Positions 18,801 through 26,658 of a stretch of 64,000 nucleotides of DNA are shown here, piece by piece (within the stretch, counting starts at the first letter, position 1; every line of letters begins with the position of its first letter). The stretch is taken from positions 72,191,617-72,255,616 of the forward strand of contig NC_087063.1 of the NCBI RefSeq assembly GCF_963678635.1, written 5' to 3'. The position numbers and the translations under genes were made by a program. This DNA comes from Symsagittifera roscoffensis. Taxonomy: Eukaryota > Xenacoelomorpha > Acoela > Convolutidae. The notes under the pieces are model-generated. The model was not told where the DNA came from, did not search any database, and worked only from the letters and a program-made list of their open reading frames with translations.

Positions 18801-21800
18801 TTGGTGATATTTTTCTAAAACATTGAACATTTCGTCTTTTGTTTGTGATTGCATAAAAACATCGTCTAAATAGGTGATTGCGTTTTTCTTGAGTATCAGT
18901 GGTCTAAAAATTTTGCTCATAAAAGCTGAAAATGCTGCTGGTCCTATGGATATTCCATAGAATAAGCGGTTGAATTCATATTGTTGGTTTCCGATAACAA
19001 ATTGTGTTAAACGTCGTGATTGTTCATCTAGTGGCATTTGATTGTATGCACTATTCATATCGGCGGTTGTAAAGTATTTGCCGTTTATTTTTGTTAAAAT
19101 AACTTGTATTGGTTCAATGGGCCAATTACATTTTGATTCATCTATAAGTGAATTGAGGTATCTAGCATCGAGAACGATTTTCAATGATTCTCCTTTAGCT
19201 AGTATGATAACAGGGTTGATAAATGTGTTGCCTTTTGGTTGTTCTTCTTTGTTTACTGGTGATATAATGTTGTATTGTTCTAAAATGTCGAGTAATCTGT
19301 TCACTTTATCATGTAAGTGAATTGGTACTTTACTTGCTCTCTGTTTTTTGAAAACTGCGTCTGGTTTTAACGGGAGATGTAGTGATGAACTGATTTTTCC
19401 AACATCGAATTTTGATGTTGCATAGACTGATGAATATTTAATTAGCTGTTTGGCTAATTTTTCGAATTCGTCTTGTGTTATTTGTGAATGTTGGAAATTA
19501 AACATTGTTAAAAATTTTTGTTGGTCCTCTGTGTAGTTACTTATGTTGAATGTAGGTTTGAAATATGGAGTTTTTGTGAAATAATCCGTATTTCTGTTTT
19601 CGTTACTTATTATATTATTTATAGATAATTCTTCATTAAGAATTGTAGATTGGCAAATATCTAGTAATTGGAGTATATTATTTACGCGATAGGCTTTTTC
19701 GTGTATTGGTGATATTGTAGCGTTGGTTTCGCAATATCCTAAAAGTCCTAAAGGTAATGTTACTTGGTAAGGTGTGTTGTTATAGACATGTAAGGAAATG
19801 ATATCGGAATTCGAATTTTTCAAATATTTTATGGATGAGATTGTGATTTTGAAAAATTTGTGAATAGGTTTGAATTCAAATTCTGACATATAAAATTTTT
19901 GTTTGTTTTGTTCTTTATCATATTGGTGAACTTGTTTGATTGAAAAATTATAGATATTTCCTGATAGTGGTTTTAGGTGTTTTCTTTGTTGGTTAAATAT
20001 CGGGTAGAATTTTGAAAAGAATGGTGGTTGTTTATTTAATCTTTGAAAAAATGTTAAGGATGTTTCTTTTGTTTTTGTATATTTATCTTTGATTAATATT
20101 TTACTATTTAGTATGTTAATTGTTGGTATATACTTCGAAATAAATGGTATTCCAATGATATTATATTTAATGTCAGTGATATGGAATATTTGTTTAAATG
20201 GCTTATTTAAAATTTTGCTTTGTTCCATTGTTCTGGTGGGGAGGAGAAATAATTGGATTTTTCCGTAGTTTATCAATGTTGATCCTTGTGCTGTTGCTAA
20301 CTTACTGGAGGTTTCAAGAGGTGTTAGCTTTGGGTGTAAAGTTTTTATTTCATTCCATGTGGGGATGTTTATTATGTTTGATTCTGCTCCTGAATCAATT
20401 AAAAAATCTATTTCAAGGTCTGGTGGTTGAAATTCTTTATTTCTTGGGCTTTCTAAGAGAAATGGTATTGTCCAAATTTTTTCTTTGGGTTGTTCTTTTT
20501 GTATATGTTGATAAATGTGGTTTGTATTCAAGCATTTTGTTTTGGTATTTTTATTGGTTTGATTTGTAGTGTTAATCTCATTTGTTTCTTGCGTCGTTGG
20601 TGTGGAATTTATGGGTGTAGTGTAATAATTTTGAAGAAATTCTGATTGATTTTCATATATGTGTGATGAAAAAGGTTGTTCATATATGACAGATTCATAG
20701 TCATTTTCGACTTTTATCATATTGATAGAAAGAGTGTTTTCAGTATCACTTTCTGAATCTGATGATGTACAGTTTATTTGATTGAGTTGTAACGTATCAG
20801 TTACTGTGTCATCAATACCTGGAGGGTCTGATGTTGTTTCTGGGTTAGACTGTACTTGATTGATTTGTCTTTGATGTTTAGGTGTACTACTTCTGTGGCG
20901 ATTATTAGAATTATTATAGTTATTATTATTCCGGTGTGGTGATTGGGAATAATTTCTATAACGATTATTATAACTTGGGTGTCGATTTTGTGAATTATTT
21001 CGCGATCTGTTTTGGTAATTATTGTTTGGTCTGTTATAGTTCGATCTATTATATGAGTTATTCCTTGATTGACTGTTCGGGTAATTCTGGTTTCGGTTGT
21101 TTGAATAACTTCTATTTCGATTATAGGAGTAGTTTCTATTCCTATTGTATGATGAATTTCGTGATTGGTTGTTTGGATAGTAGTTATTTCTTGATTGGGA
21201 ATTAGATCTAGAAACAAATCGTTGTGTATTTGAATTTGATCTGGAGTAGTTACTTCTACTGTTTGGTCTATTGTAGTGATTTTGTGATGAATTTTGTGTA
21301 TTTCTTCGTTCTGGCGATCTTCCTCTATAACTTGAGTTATATGGTGATTGATTTCTTGTATAATTTGTGTTGTTCGGGAGTGGTTTTCCTGAACTGTTGT
21401 TGCTGTAGACTGTTTTGTTCGGTAGATTTTGATCTTTTTTCATGTATTGATAGAATGATTTATTTGGTTCTTTATATTTTTGAGGTTTATTTTGATTGTC
21501 TTGCTGTTTTTGTCTACATTCGGAAATACTATGTCCGTATCGTCGGCAATAATTACACCATTTTTTGAAAGATGGTTTGCCTTTAAAGTTCGGGTTCTTT
21601 TCGTAAATATTGAGTATTTCAGTGATTTTTTCAACGAGGTCTGTCTCTGATTCCTGTATATTATTAATATTAGTGGGAGTCGTTTCAATTCTGTTAACGT
21701 ATTGTAATTTCAGATTTTCCGTTTCTTCTAGTTTCATCGTGATTTCTGCTTGTTCTAATTTGTCTACTAGTTTTCGAAAATCTAAATCGGGTTCTCGAAT

Positions 21801-24080
21801 TGAAGAAGGATGGGATGCTCTCTTTTTTATTGCTATTTTCCTTAATTGTGGTGTTAAGGTCATCATTAAGATTTCTGTCATCTTTGTGTTTTTATAGTCG
21901 TGTGTATTTAATGAATATGCTTTTCGAACTAGTGTTTCGATTCGTACTGCTATTTGCTTGATGGTTTCGTTTGGTAATCTGCGAATTTCATTACATAAAA
22001 CTCTTTGTTGTTGTTTGTTTCTTTCGGAGTCAAACATTTTTGAAAATTCCTGTGTAAACCTTTTCCAGTTTGATTTTATTTCTAGAGGTAGTACTGAAAA
22101 CCATTTTTGGGCTGCGCCATCTAAGGTTGTTTGTATTAACGCTGTGCGTCGATGTATCCAATTTTGATGTAGTGGCGTATTAATTGGTTCAGGTCCAATA
22201 TTTAAATTCAGGTTTGCTGTTACTGCATTTAAATAATCTTCTACAGAGTATTCAGGGTCTGTTCCTGTGAAAACCATTAAAGGTTTGTTTGATGTTATTG
22301 ATGATCCACCCATAAGGTATGGATTCATTGTCATTTGTAATGATTCTGCTGCATTTGGCATTTGAGAAAAATTTGAAAGTTGGTTTCTTGTTATTTCATG
22401 TTGTTGGAGATAATATGGGAGTGGTATTTCATTTTGCATTTGTGATGCTTGATACGAGTGTGCAGTCATTGGATTTTGTTGTTGAATTGGTTGAAAAGAT
22501 TGTGTATTAATTAGATTTTGTTGCTGAATTGGTTGTTGATGTTGTGCATCTATTGGTTGTGGAGAAAAATTTCTATGATTTGTACGTGTTTTCTGTATTC
22601 CTTGTCTACGATATTCTTGAGTATTTGGTGCAAATATATCTGGTTGTAAGAAATCATCATCTGAGGATAAATAATCCATTTGATAAGATGTCTGTTTTTT
22701 ATTTTTATTTTGTTGAAAAAATGGGTAATTTTCACTGTGATCCTGTGGAGGATTTGTTTGGAAATTTATTGAATTAGGTTGGGTCATTGGGTTATCCCAA
22801 TTTCGAGATCTTGTATATTGGTTAAAATTTCTTTGTGGTTGGTTATATGTTTTTGATGGATGTGTATAATTATAATCATGGTCTGTAAAGTTGTTTCTAG
22901 TGAATGTTTTGCGTGTTTTTGATGGTATTGTCATGGGTCTGTATGTTTGGTAATCCATATGTGAATATTTAGGGGCAACCGAAGGTTTAACGGTTGATTG
23001 TAAGGTTACCTGTGTTTGTGAAGGATTTGTATTTCTTGGTGTTGTTAAATTTGGGCGTATTGGTGAAATACTTTGTTGTGTAGTTGTTGTGTGTACAATT
23101 TCTTCATTTATGAAGTGTGATGGTGTCTGGATATCTTGTTGAGTAAGATTCCTAGTTCCATTGAGGTTTTCATTGTGTATAACTGTAGAGTTTAAACTAT
23201 TATTTTGTGTATCGGGCAAAAATGTATTATAGTTTAATGGTGTTGCATCAATGGTTAATGGTATTACTTTTACATAATCTCTTATGTAAGATATCGTACT
23301 TATTGCTTGACTTGAGATTGATTGTGGGAAGCTTATAAATGCTGGATGAGACCATTCGGGGTCCCAAACATAATCTGATTGTTCTGTGATAGCGGTATCA
23401 TCGTTCGAGTTTTGGGGTCTAAAATTTTTTCTTGCTTGTGCAATTAAATCAATATTGTGTGTGAAATAATCTATTATGAACCATGCCAAAATTTTTTGTA
23501 GATCGTGTTTTGTATGTTGTGAAACGTCGTCTTTCGTGAAATTTTCTTTAATGATGTTTAAATAACTAGAGAGTAGTGTGATTTCGTGTCGTACTTTTAA
23601 ATGTTTAGATGTTTCTGTCGGTGAGACATTTGTTATTGGGGTTTCGTTTTCTAATATCGAAATATAACTATATATTATTGCGAAAACTTCATTGGTGAAT
23701 ATGGAGTTTGCTCTTTGTGAGTTATGATATTGGATGCTTTTTATATATTCTGAAAAAACTTTTGAAAATTCTAAATCAAGATCGTCTGTTTGAATTGTAT
23801 ATTTTCTATTATTATGGTTTGGTGAGGTGAATTCTATGGAGTAGATTCCATACTGTTGTGTTATGTTGCATATATCTTTTAAGTAGTGGTCTATGATTTG
23901 TCTTTTGATTTTTATATCGGGGAACTCTGTTTTACATGGACTGATTCCGGGTTCAAATAAATTTACGAGTAAATTTTGACAAAATATGTGTTGTCCTCTA
24001 TCAGTATCTGCGTCTACTATAAAAGGAAAGATTTCATCATCATCTGGACTTTCTTCACCTGGAGTGTGCGTTGAGCTCAT
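15858..24080 (-). CDS. gag-pol: Gag-Pol polyprotein in a single frame (2740 aa)
   Basis: Approximate residue positions. 1-600: N-terminal extension, Gln/Asn/Pro-rich in its second half. 603-730: retrotransposon Gag core (TTLDGAAQKWFSVLP). 843-856: CCHC knuckle CNYCRRYGHSISEC. 870-1090: low-complexity Asn/Arg/Ser/Tyr region, probably RNA-binding. 1229: protease LIDSGAES. 1674 and 1739: RT aspartates (TADMNSAYNQ, YLDDVF). 1886: RNase H CDASNFGIGA. 2247-2290: integrase zinc site H-H-C-C. 2322, 2381, 2417: integrase D, D, E with 35 residues between the last two. About 2594: GPYQII, a GPY/F-like module. No chromodomain is seen. Gag and Pol share one frame without a stop or frameshift. The N-terminus overlaps the basic ORF by 26 nt. 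All catalytic residues are present. Confidence 0.97.
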   Translation of the reverse strand: MSSTHTPGEESPDDDEIFPFIVDADTDRGQHIFCQNLLVNLFEPGISPCKTEFPDIKIKRQIIDHYLKDICNITQQYGIYSIEFTSPNHNNRKYTIQTDDLDLEFSKVFSEYIKSIQYHNSQRANSIFTNEVFAIIYSYISILENETPITNVSPTETSKHLKVRHEITLLSSYLNIIKENFTKDDVSQHTKHDLQKILAWFIIDYFTHNIDLIAQARKNFRPQNSNDDTAITEQSDYVWDPEWSHPAFISFPQSISSQAISTISYIRDYVKVIPLTIDATPLNYNTFLPDTQNNSLNSTVIHNENLNGTRNLTQQDIQTPSHFINEEIVHTTTTQQSISPIRPNLTTPRNTNPSQTQVTLQSTVKPSVAPKYSHMDYQTYRPMTIPSKTRKTFTRNNFTDHDYNYTHPSKTYNQPQRNFNQYTRSRNWDNPMTQPNSINFQTNPPQDHSENYPFFQQNKNKKQTSYQMDYLSSDDDFLQPDIFAPNTQEYRRQGIQKTRTNHRNFSPQPIDAQHQQPIQQQNLINTQSFQPIQQQNPMTAHSYQASQMQNEIPLPYYLQQHEITRNQLSNFSQMPNAAESLQMTMNPYLMGGSSITSNKPLMVFTGTDPEYSVEDYLNAVTANLNLNIGPEPINTPLHQNWIHRRTALIQTTLDGAAQKWFSVLPLEIKSNWKRFTQEFSKMFDSERNKQQQRVLCNEIRRLPNETIKQIAVRIETLVRKAYSLNTHDYKNTKMTEILMMTLTPQLRKIAIKKRASHPSSIREPDLDFRKLVDKLEQAEITMKLEETENLKLQYVNRIETTPTNINNIQESETDLVEKITEILNIYEKNPNFKGKPSFKKWCNYCRRYGHSISECRQKQQDNQNKPQKYKEPNKSFYQYMKKDQNLPNKTVYSNNSSGKPLPNNTNYTRNQSPYNSSYRGRSPERRNTQNSSQNHYNRPNSRSNYSRSNSNTQRFVSRSNSQSRNNYYPNNQSRNSSYNRNRNYSYNRNRSYSNNRNQNYPNSQSRNNSYNRSNYNRPNNNYQNRSRNNSQNRHPSYNNRYRNYSQSPHRNNNNYNNSNNRHRSSTPKHQRQINQVQSNPETTSDPPGIDDTVTDTLQLNQINCTSSDSESDTENTLSINMIKVENDYESVIYEQPFSSHIYENQSEFLQNYYTTPINSTPTTQETNEINTTNQTNKNTKTKCLNTNHIYQHIQKEQPKEKIWTIPFLLESPRNKEFQPPDLEIDFLIDSGAESNIINIPTWNEIKTLHPKLTPLETSSKLATAQGSTLINYGKIQLFLLPTRTMEQSKILNKPFKQIFHITDIKYNIIGIPFISKYIPTINILNSKILIKDKYTKTKETSLTFFQRLNKQPPFFSKFYPIFNQQRKHLKPLSGNIYNFSIKQVHQYDKEQNKQKFYMSEFEFKPIHKFFKITISSIKYLKNSNSDIISLHVYNNTPYQVTLPLGLLGYCETNATISPIHEKAYRVNNILQLLDICQSTILNEELSINNIISNENRNTDYFTKTPYFKPTFNISNYTEDQQKFLTMFNFQHSQITQDEFEKLAKQLIKYSSVYATSKFDVGKISSSLHLPLKPDAVFKKQRASKVPIHLHDKVNRLLDILEQYNIISPVNKEEQPKGNTFINPVIILAKGESLKIVLDARYLNSLIDESKCNWPIEPIQVILTKINGKYFTTADMNSAYNQMPLDEQSRRLTQFVIGNQQYEFNRLFYGISIGPAAFSAFMSKIFRPLILKKNAITYLDDVFMQSQTKDEMFNVLEKYHQILQNENLKAAPDKSHFFLTRVKFLGHNIERKTITPLKSRIDAIQKLQPPTNKKKIQEFLGMLNFLSKYVYKMQLYLRPFYNILRQQNNFEWNTEHQTRFEEIKKLLTEQISNTIPDSNQPFYAMCDASNFGIGAALLQSHNGTNKMNLISANSRLFTQAELRLSTLMRECTAIIYTLTEYEFLILGSKHPTVLFTDHKPIIFLFTQKSNPNHRVYRFQLILMKFPNLHIVWTAGKNLALPDTLSRNTPPELLTRKTTVEIPKNIKFYLAENETSPRLECKYAVKTDIEQSQINNLQHFPLYLDCQNNHYEVDLLGTSTFKPIPYSQWIKNNTQQKRTKQHPPKKDHFPLIEKEDLTDKINLSGPQTNDSKYTINQVFDLHDPLDTIPLSKLEIENIFLPPTETITISTLKQYQNLDPVIRQLKSWHKNKTKPVKADTTILGNKTLLRYFRKFNNTTINENTDLLEYKLNESTVPCLPLSMILIAFNISHTQNIKGHSGSEKTYSNFIQNFYFPNAPIWIKVLCNDCIVCQLNKPYPNQKQIAQKQDFKGQSLYFNHRISFDTKGPISPSSEGNSYIMVIVDAFTHYVALNPVPHCNAYYAYTTLYEHWIAKFGLPEILVTDNGTEFINNEIITLCHLYNIKHKPRTSHAPWTNGLVEGMNRSLQEYLRCIINGNDTKYTEWSADVKLFPLAYNSQITTTLGMSPYEMVFNQKPRKPIMFTANSHKNAQGYCQPNKDSICYNLPLHTHDEDHFHHPQILKLASGTHTEWILHRDKKHNEIYQKITKKLLQRQNINEQINSRFTPASELKIGTFVLIPNFNTQKGISKKLQPLRKGPYQIIAKPTDVTYKITDSNKKEIVQHRNNLLPYYPKEYALRELTQLYSFTGLKIIQNEPHLKNTEQNDNPTENQNTKPTATKNNTQNHKESPKQRKNRKMTEQIIPQEQIDKSENRKTTRLRNQPRKNYKIFIPQSKILKKVEFQK

Positions 24081-24522
24081 TTTTTCGTTCGATGACTGTT
24101 AATATGTAATTATCAATGTGTCTAATTGGTTGATTCCAATTGTATAAATGTACTGGTTTGTGTTTATACTGCTTTTTTATTCTTCTTTTTCCTCTTTTTG
24201 ATGAATTTGAAGTTGTTTCTGAGTCAGAAAAATATAATTGATCGTGAAGTGGGCAATTTTTATCTATTGATTCTTTTAGTTTGTAAAGTTCGTCTAAACT
24301 GTTGGTTTCTGATTCTGAAAATGCGTTTCGATTTTTTGAAAATCTTTTTCGTGTTATTTGTCTTTGTTTCGTTATTATTTTTCTTTTTAGTGTTTGTCGT
24401 TTTGTTCGAATGTATCCAACTGTTTGTGTATGAGGTGTGATTACAAGGTCGTATTTTTTGTTATCTATTTCACAATTGTGTAAAACGATTGTTTGTTTAT
24501 TTCCTAGGTTTTTAAATGACAT
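24055..24522 (-). CDS. Basic 155-aa ORF preceding gag
   Basis: First ORF after the leader. Strongly basic, with an arginine/lysine-rich block at about residues 40-65 (RTKRQTLKRKIITKQRQITR) and a second near 110 (KRGKRRIKKQYKHK), separated by an acidic/Ser segment. Both look like nuclear-localisation or RNA-binding motifs. It overlaps gag-pol by 26 nt in another frame. The decayed relative keeps an ATG at the corresponding place (about 34333), which supports this start. A regulatory RNA-binding role is speculative. Confidence 0.75.
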   Translation of the reverse strand: MSFKNLGNKQTIVLHNCEIDNKKYDLVITPHTQTVGYIRTKRQTLKRKIITKQRQITRKRFSKNRNAFSESETNSLDELYKLKESIDKNCPLHDQLYFSDSETTSNSSKRGKRRIKKQYKHKPVHLYNWNQPIRHIDNYILTVIERKNELNAHSR

Positions 24523-25039
24523 AAGGTTTAGGATGACGGATGCAAAAGGTTGTTAAATGATTTCTATTTTCCTAAACTGTTAGTTCTTACGATTTTTTGG
24601 TTAGCTTAACCTGGGTCTATTTGTTCAGGGTTGGAGAGAAAAGTATATCGATTCCGAAGAATGATTTTTTACTTTCTCGTGGCTAGTATAAGTTAAGGTG
24701 TTAACTTACTTAATCTTACTTAGGGGTAGTGATTGTGTTCAAGGGTTGGAGAATAGTAAATCGATCCACAAGGTTCAGGTATAATTAGAACGCGAGTAGT
24801 TCGTTAGATACTATTTTAAACTTACTAAGTCTAAGATTTATCCTGGGTCTGGTAAGAGGGGGGGTCAAGTGAAGGATGAATAACCGAAGTTCTTCACTGT
24901 TTATCCTAATTTGAATGATTAGTTTTGTTTAAAAATTTCTATTAGTTTTGGGTCTTTAGAAAGGGTTGGGTAGTGAATCGACGTTTGAGGTCGTTAGACA
25001 CTAATTAAGTGGGTGGGGGAGAACAAAGTTGTTCTGTTT

Positions 25040-25124
25040 GATCCAAGGATAAGCCTTGATGATCAAATTTGAAATTTAATTAAGTAGAAAATGATTTAAG
25101 ATCCAAGGATAAGCCTTGATGATC
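25040..25124 (-). promoter_or_regulatory. Duplicated leader hairpin
   Basis: The sense strand reads GATCATCAAGGCTTATCC and then TTGGATC, twice, 60 bp apart. TCAAGG pairs with CCTTGGA around a CTTAT loop. Variants recur in the relative at 33706-33730, about 33765-33790 and 33835-33858. The position in the leader suits a packaging or dimerisation signal (inference). Confidence 0.55.
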
Positions 25125-25756
25125 TGGTTTTAAAATTAAGTGAATTTAAGTTTTAATAAAATTTTAAATGTGTGTAAAGGAAAGATTTAGTGTTTTGATG
25201 ATATTAGTGGGTTTATGATTGCTGTTATGTTTTAGATGATGGAGCTGGAACAACAGGATGATTTATGATTATTAACCATTTATTGTCATGCTACTAATTT
25301 TTATTTTTATTTTTCAATAAATATTTTTCAAACATGTTTTGTATATTACTGCAGAGTTTTAGGAAAACGATCTTAGATCTTTTTATCAATCGTTATTGTA
25401 TATTAATAATTTTGTTTGGCGCCTGAAATGATTTTGAAGATTAACTTCAAGGTTTTATGTTTGCAAATGAAAATCTAAATTCATTGCCAGTAGTATTCTA
25501 AATATAAAAGTTTGTTCTGGTTTTTGCCTAACTATCATATAGCTATATGGCAAGTTTCTACTTTGTCGTATGTCGTCTCTGGTTCGAGGTCTTCTTCCAA
25601 TTCCGGGTAGTTCTGTTATGGTTCGGAATATTGGCTCTGATCTATTGAGTCGTAGAGACATTTCGATTAAATTATTGTCGTATAACATTTTTTAAATGTT
25701 TTTGTCTAATTTCTAATCTATTATTGGTTAATTCTAAGCTATTAAGGTCTTGTTCG

Positions 25757-25774
25757 AGACTTATGGTCGCACCA
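25757..25774 (-). other. Primer binding site
   Basis: Two bases after the 5' LTR the sense strand reads TGGTGCGACC. The plus strand here (GTTCGAGAC ... GGTCGCACCA, 25752-25774) looks like a tRNA 3' end with a T-arm-like GTTCGA. The relative keeps a related sequence after its 5' LTR (TGTTGCGAC at 33086). The tRNA species is not identified. Confidence 0.7.
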
Positions 25775-25776
25775 GA

Positions 25777-26186
25777 TGAGTTATGACCGAGTTGGTTAAC
25801 TCATAGAGTAATTTCGGATAGGGTACACCGTCTGCTCGTCACGCTATCTTATTTTCGGCCGGATAGATTCGTGCAACTTCTTAGTCTAATACCGATCCTA
25901 ATCTTACTCTTATACTATCTAGTCTCAGGTTGTTTAACTAGTCTCTGCTAGGCTCAATAGATCTAGGGTATACTGGTTTATTGCGGTTGCTGAAGTGCTC
26001 GGGAGAGTCCAACTAATTTCTAAGTTAAATTCAAATCTCTCTGGTGCTGAAATTACAAGTAACTTCAGCACTTACAAATAAGTGGGTTGTTAGTTAGATG
26101 GATCATGATTGGTTAATATTAAATACTTTACATTGGTAAAATATCTAAATTATCCAATCATAAAATGTAGTTTAGATCAGGTTCCA
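25777..26186 (-). repeat. 5' LTR of the large retroelement
   Basis: 410 bp, identical to 7272-7680 except for one extra A (TTAATATTAAAT against TTAATTTAAAT). Promoter-like CCAAT pair and AATAAA as in the other copy. Confidence 0.97.
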
Positions 26187-26412
26187 CAAGTTAAAATGAC
26201 CCTAAATGCGGATTAGGGAGAAAAAGTTGACGTGGCTCTAAGTTGTAACTTTGAGCCAATCAAATTTGGGCATTTTTGTGCAAAATTGGGTATTTTCAAC
26301 TTTAATCATTTTAAATAGTGGATCCCTTAATTTAGTTGAAACAAAAATTAATACATCAACTGGAATTTATTGAAGATCGTTGAGAAAATATCGCACGTTG
26401 CTTGATTTTTAG
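26187..26412 (+). other. Gene A intron 2, part downstream of the retroelement
   Basis: Unique AT-rich sequence from the CAAG target duplication to the acceptor TGATTTTTAG. Nothing else seen. Confidence 0.7.
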
Positions 26413-26658
26413 CGACTACGAAGTTCAGAAGCGCATTTGTGAAAAAGTGATCGAAGCTTTTCACAGCTCCATGCACTCATCCCAGACCCAAGTGGCCATG
26501 ATATTCTATGGCAGGAGAGTGTATGAAAATGACGGTTACATGTCGAGCTACAGTGCTGCGCTGGACTATCTAAAACTGCGTCAGAAGGAGAATGAGCAGG
26601 GTACGCGTACAGATCTGGCTCTGGAAGCAACAAAACAGTTGATCCAAGACAGCTCAAG
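26413..26658 (+). CDS. Gene A exon: vWA domain, middle part
   Basis: Acceptor TTTTTAG|C, donor AAG|GTAGAG, phase 2 at both ends, as in gene B exon 2. Encodes DYEVQKRICEKVIEAF, SQTQVAMIFYGRRV and a QGTRTDLALEAT stretch. TRTDLAL carries the MIDAS threonine. Aligns with gene B over its whole length with small gaps, and contains no stop. Confidence 0.9.

Larger units (their letters stand above)
24523..25776 (-). other. Retroelement leader (5' UTR)
   Basis: 1.25 kb without a long frame on the element's strand. Contains two identical 25-nt hairpin-forming copies (25040-25064, 25100-25124), three loose copies of a GGGTTGG..AG..AATCGA motif near 24627, 24742 and 24963, and the primer site. Large parts can be recognised in the relative at 33085-34340. 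Confidence 0.7.
7272..26186 (-). mobile_element. Intact 18.9-kb Ty3/gypsy-type retrovirus-like element with env and accessory ORFs
   Basis: Two LTRs (7272-7680 and 25777-26186), each TG...CA, differ by one inserted A. They are flanked by the 4-bp target duplication CAAG (7268-7271 and 26187-26190). The internal part, read on the minus strand, carries a primer site, basic ORF, Gag-Pol, two small membrane ORFs, an ATG-less frame, an Env-like protein and a 601-aa orphan protein, all open. The pol order (protease, RT, RNase H, integrase) is that of Ty3/gypsy and retroviruses. The sense strand is clearly G-poor and A-rich. It lies antisense in intron 2 of gene A. The length is very large for the group. 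Near-identical LTRs and intact ORFs indicate a recent insertion. Confidence 0.97.

Noticed and set aside
20801-21217. 138-aa Ile/Thr-rich frame on the minus strand inside gag-pol
   Set aside because: Alternative frame of the Asn/Arg/Ser/Tyr-rich low-complexity part of Gag.
25752-25774. A tRNA gene suggested by GTTCGA...CCA
   Set aside because: Only the 3' end is present, directly next to the LTR; it is the primer binding site.
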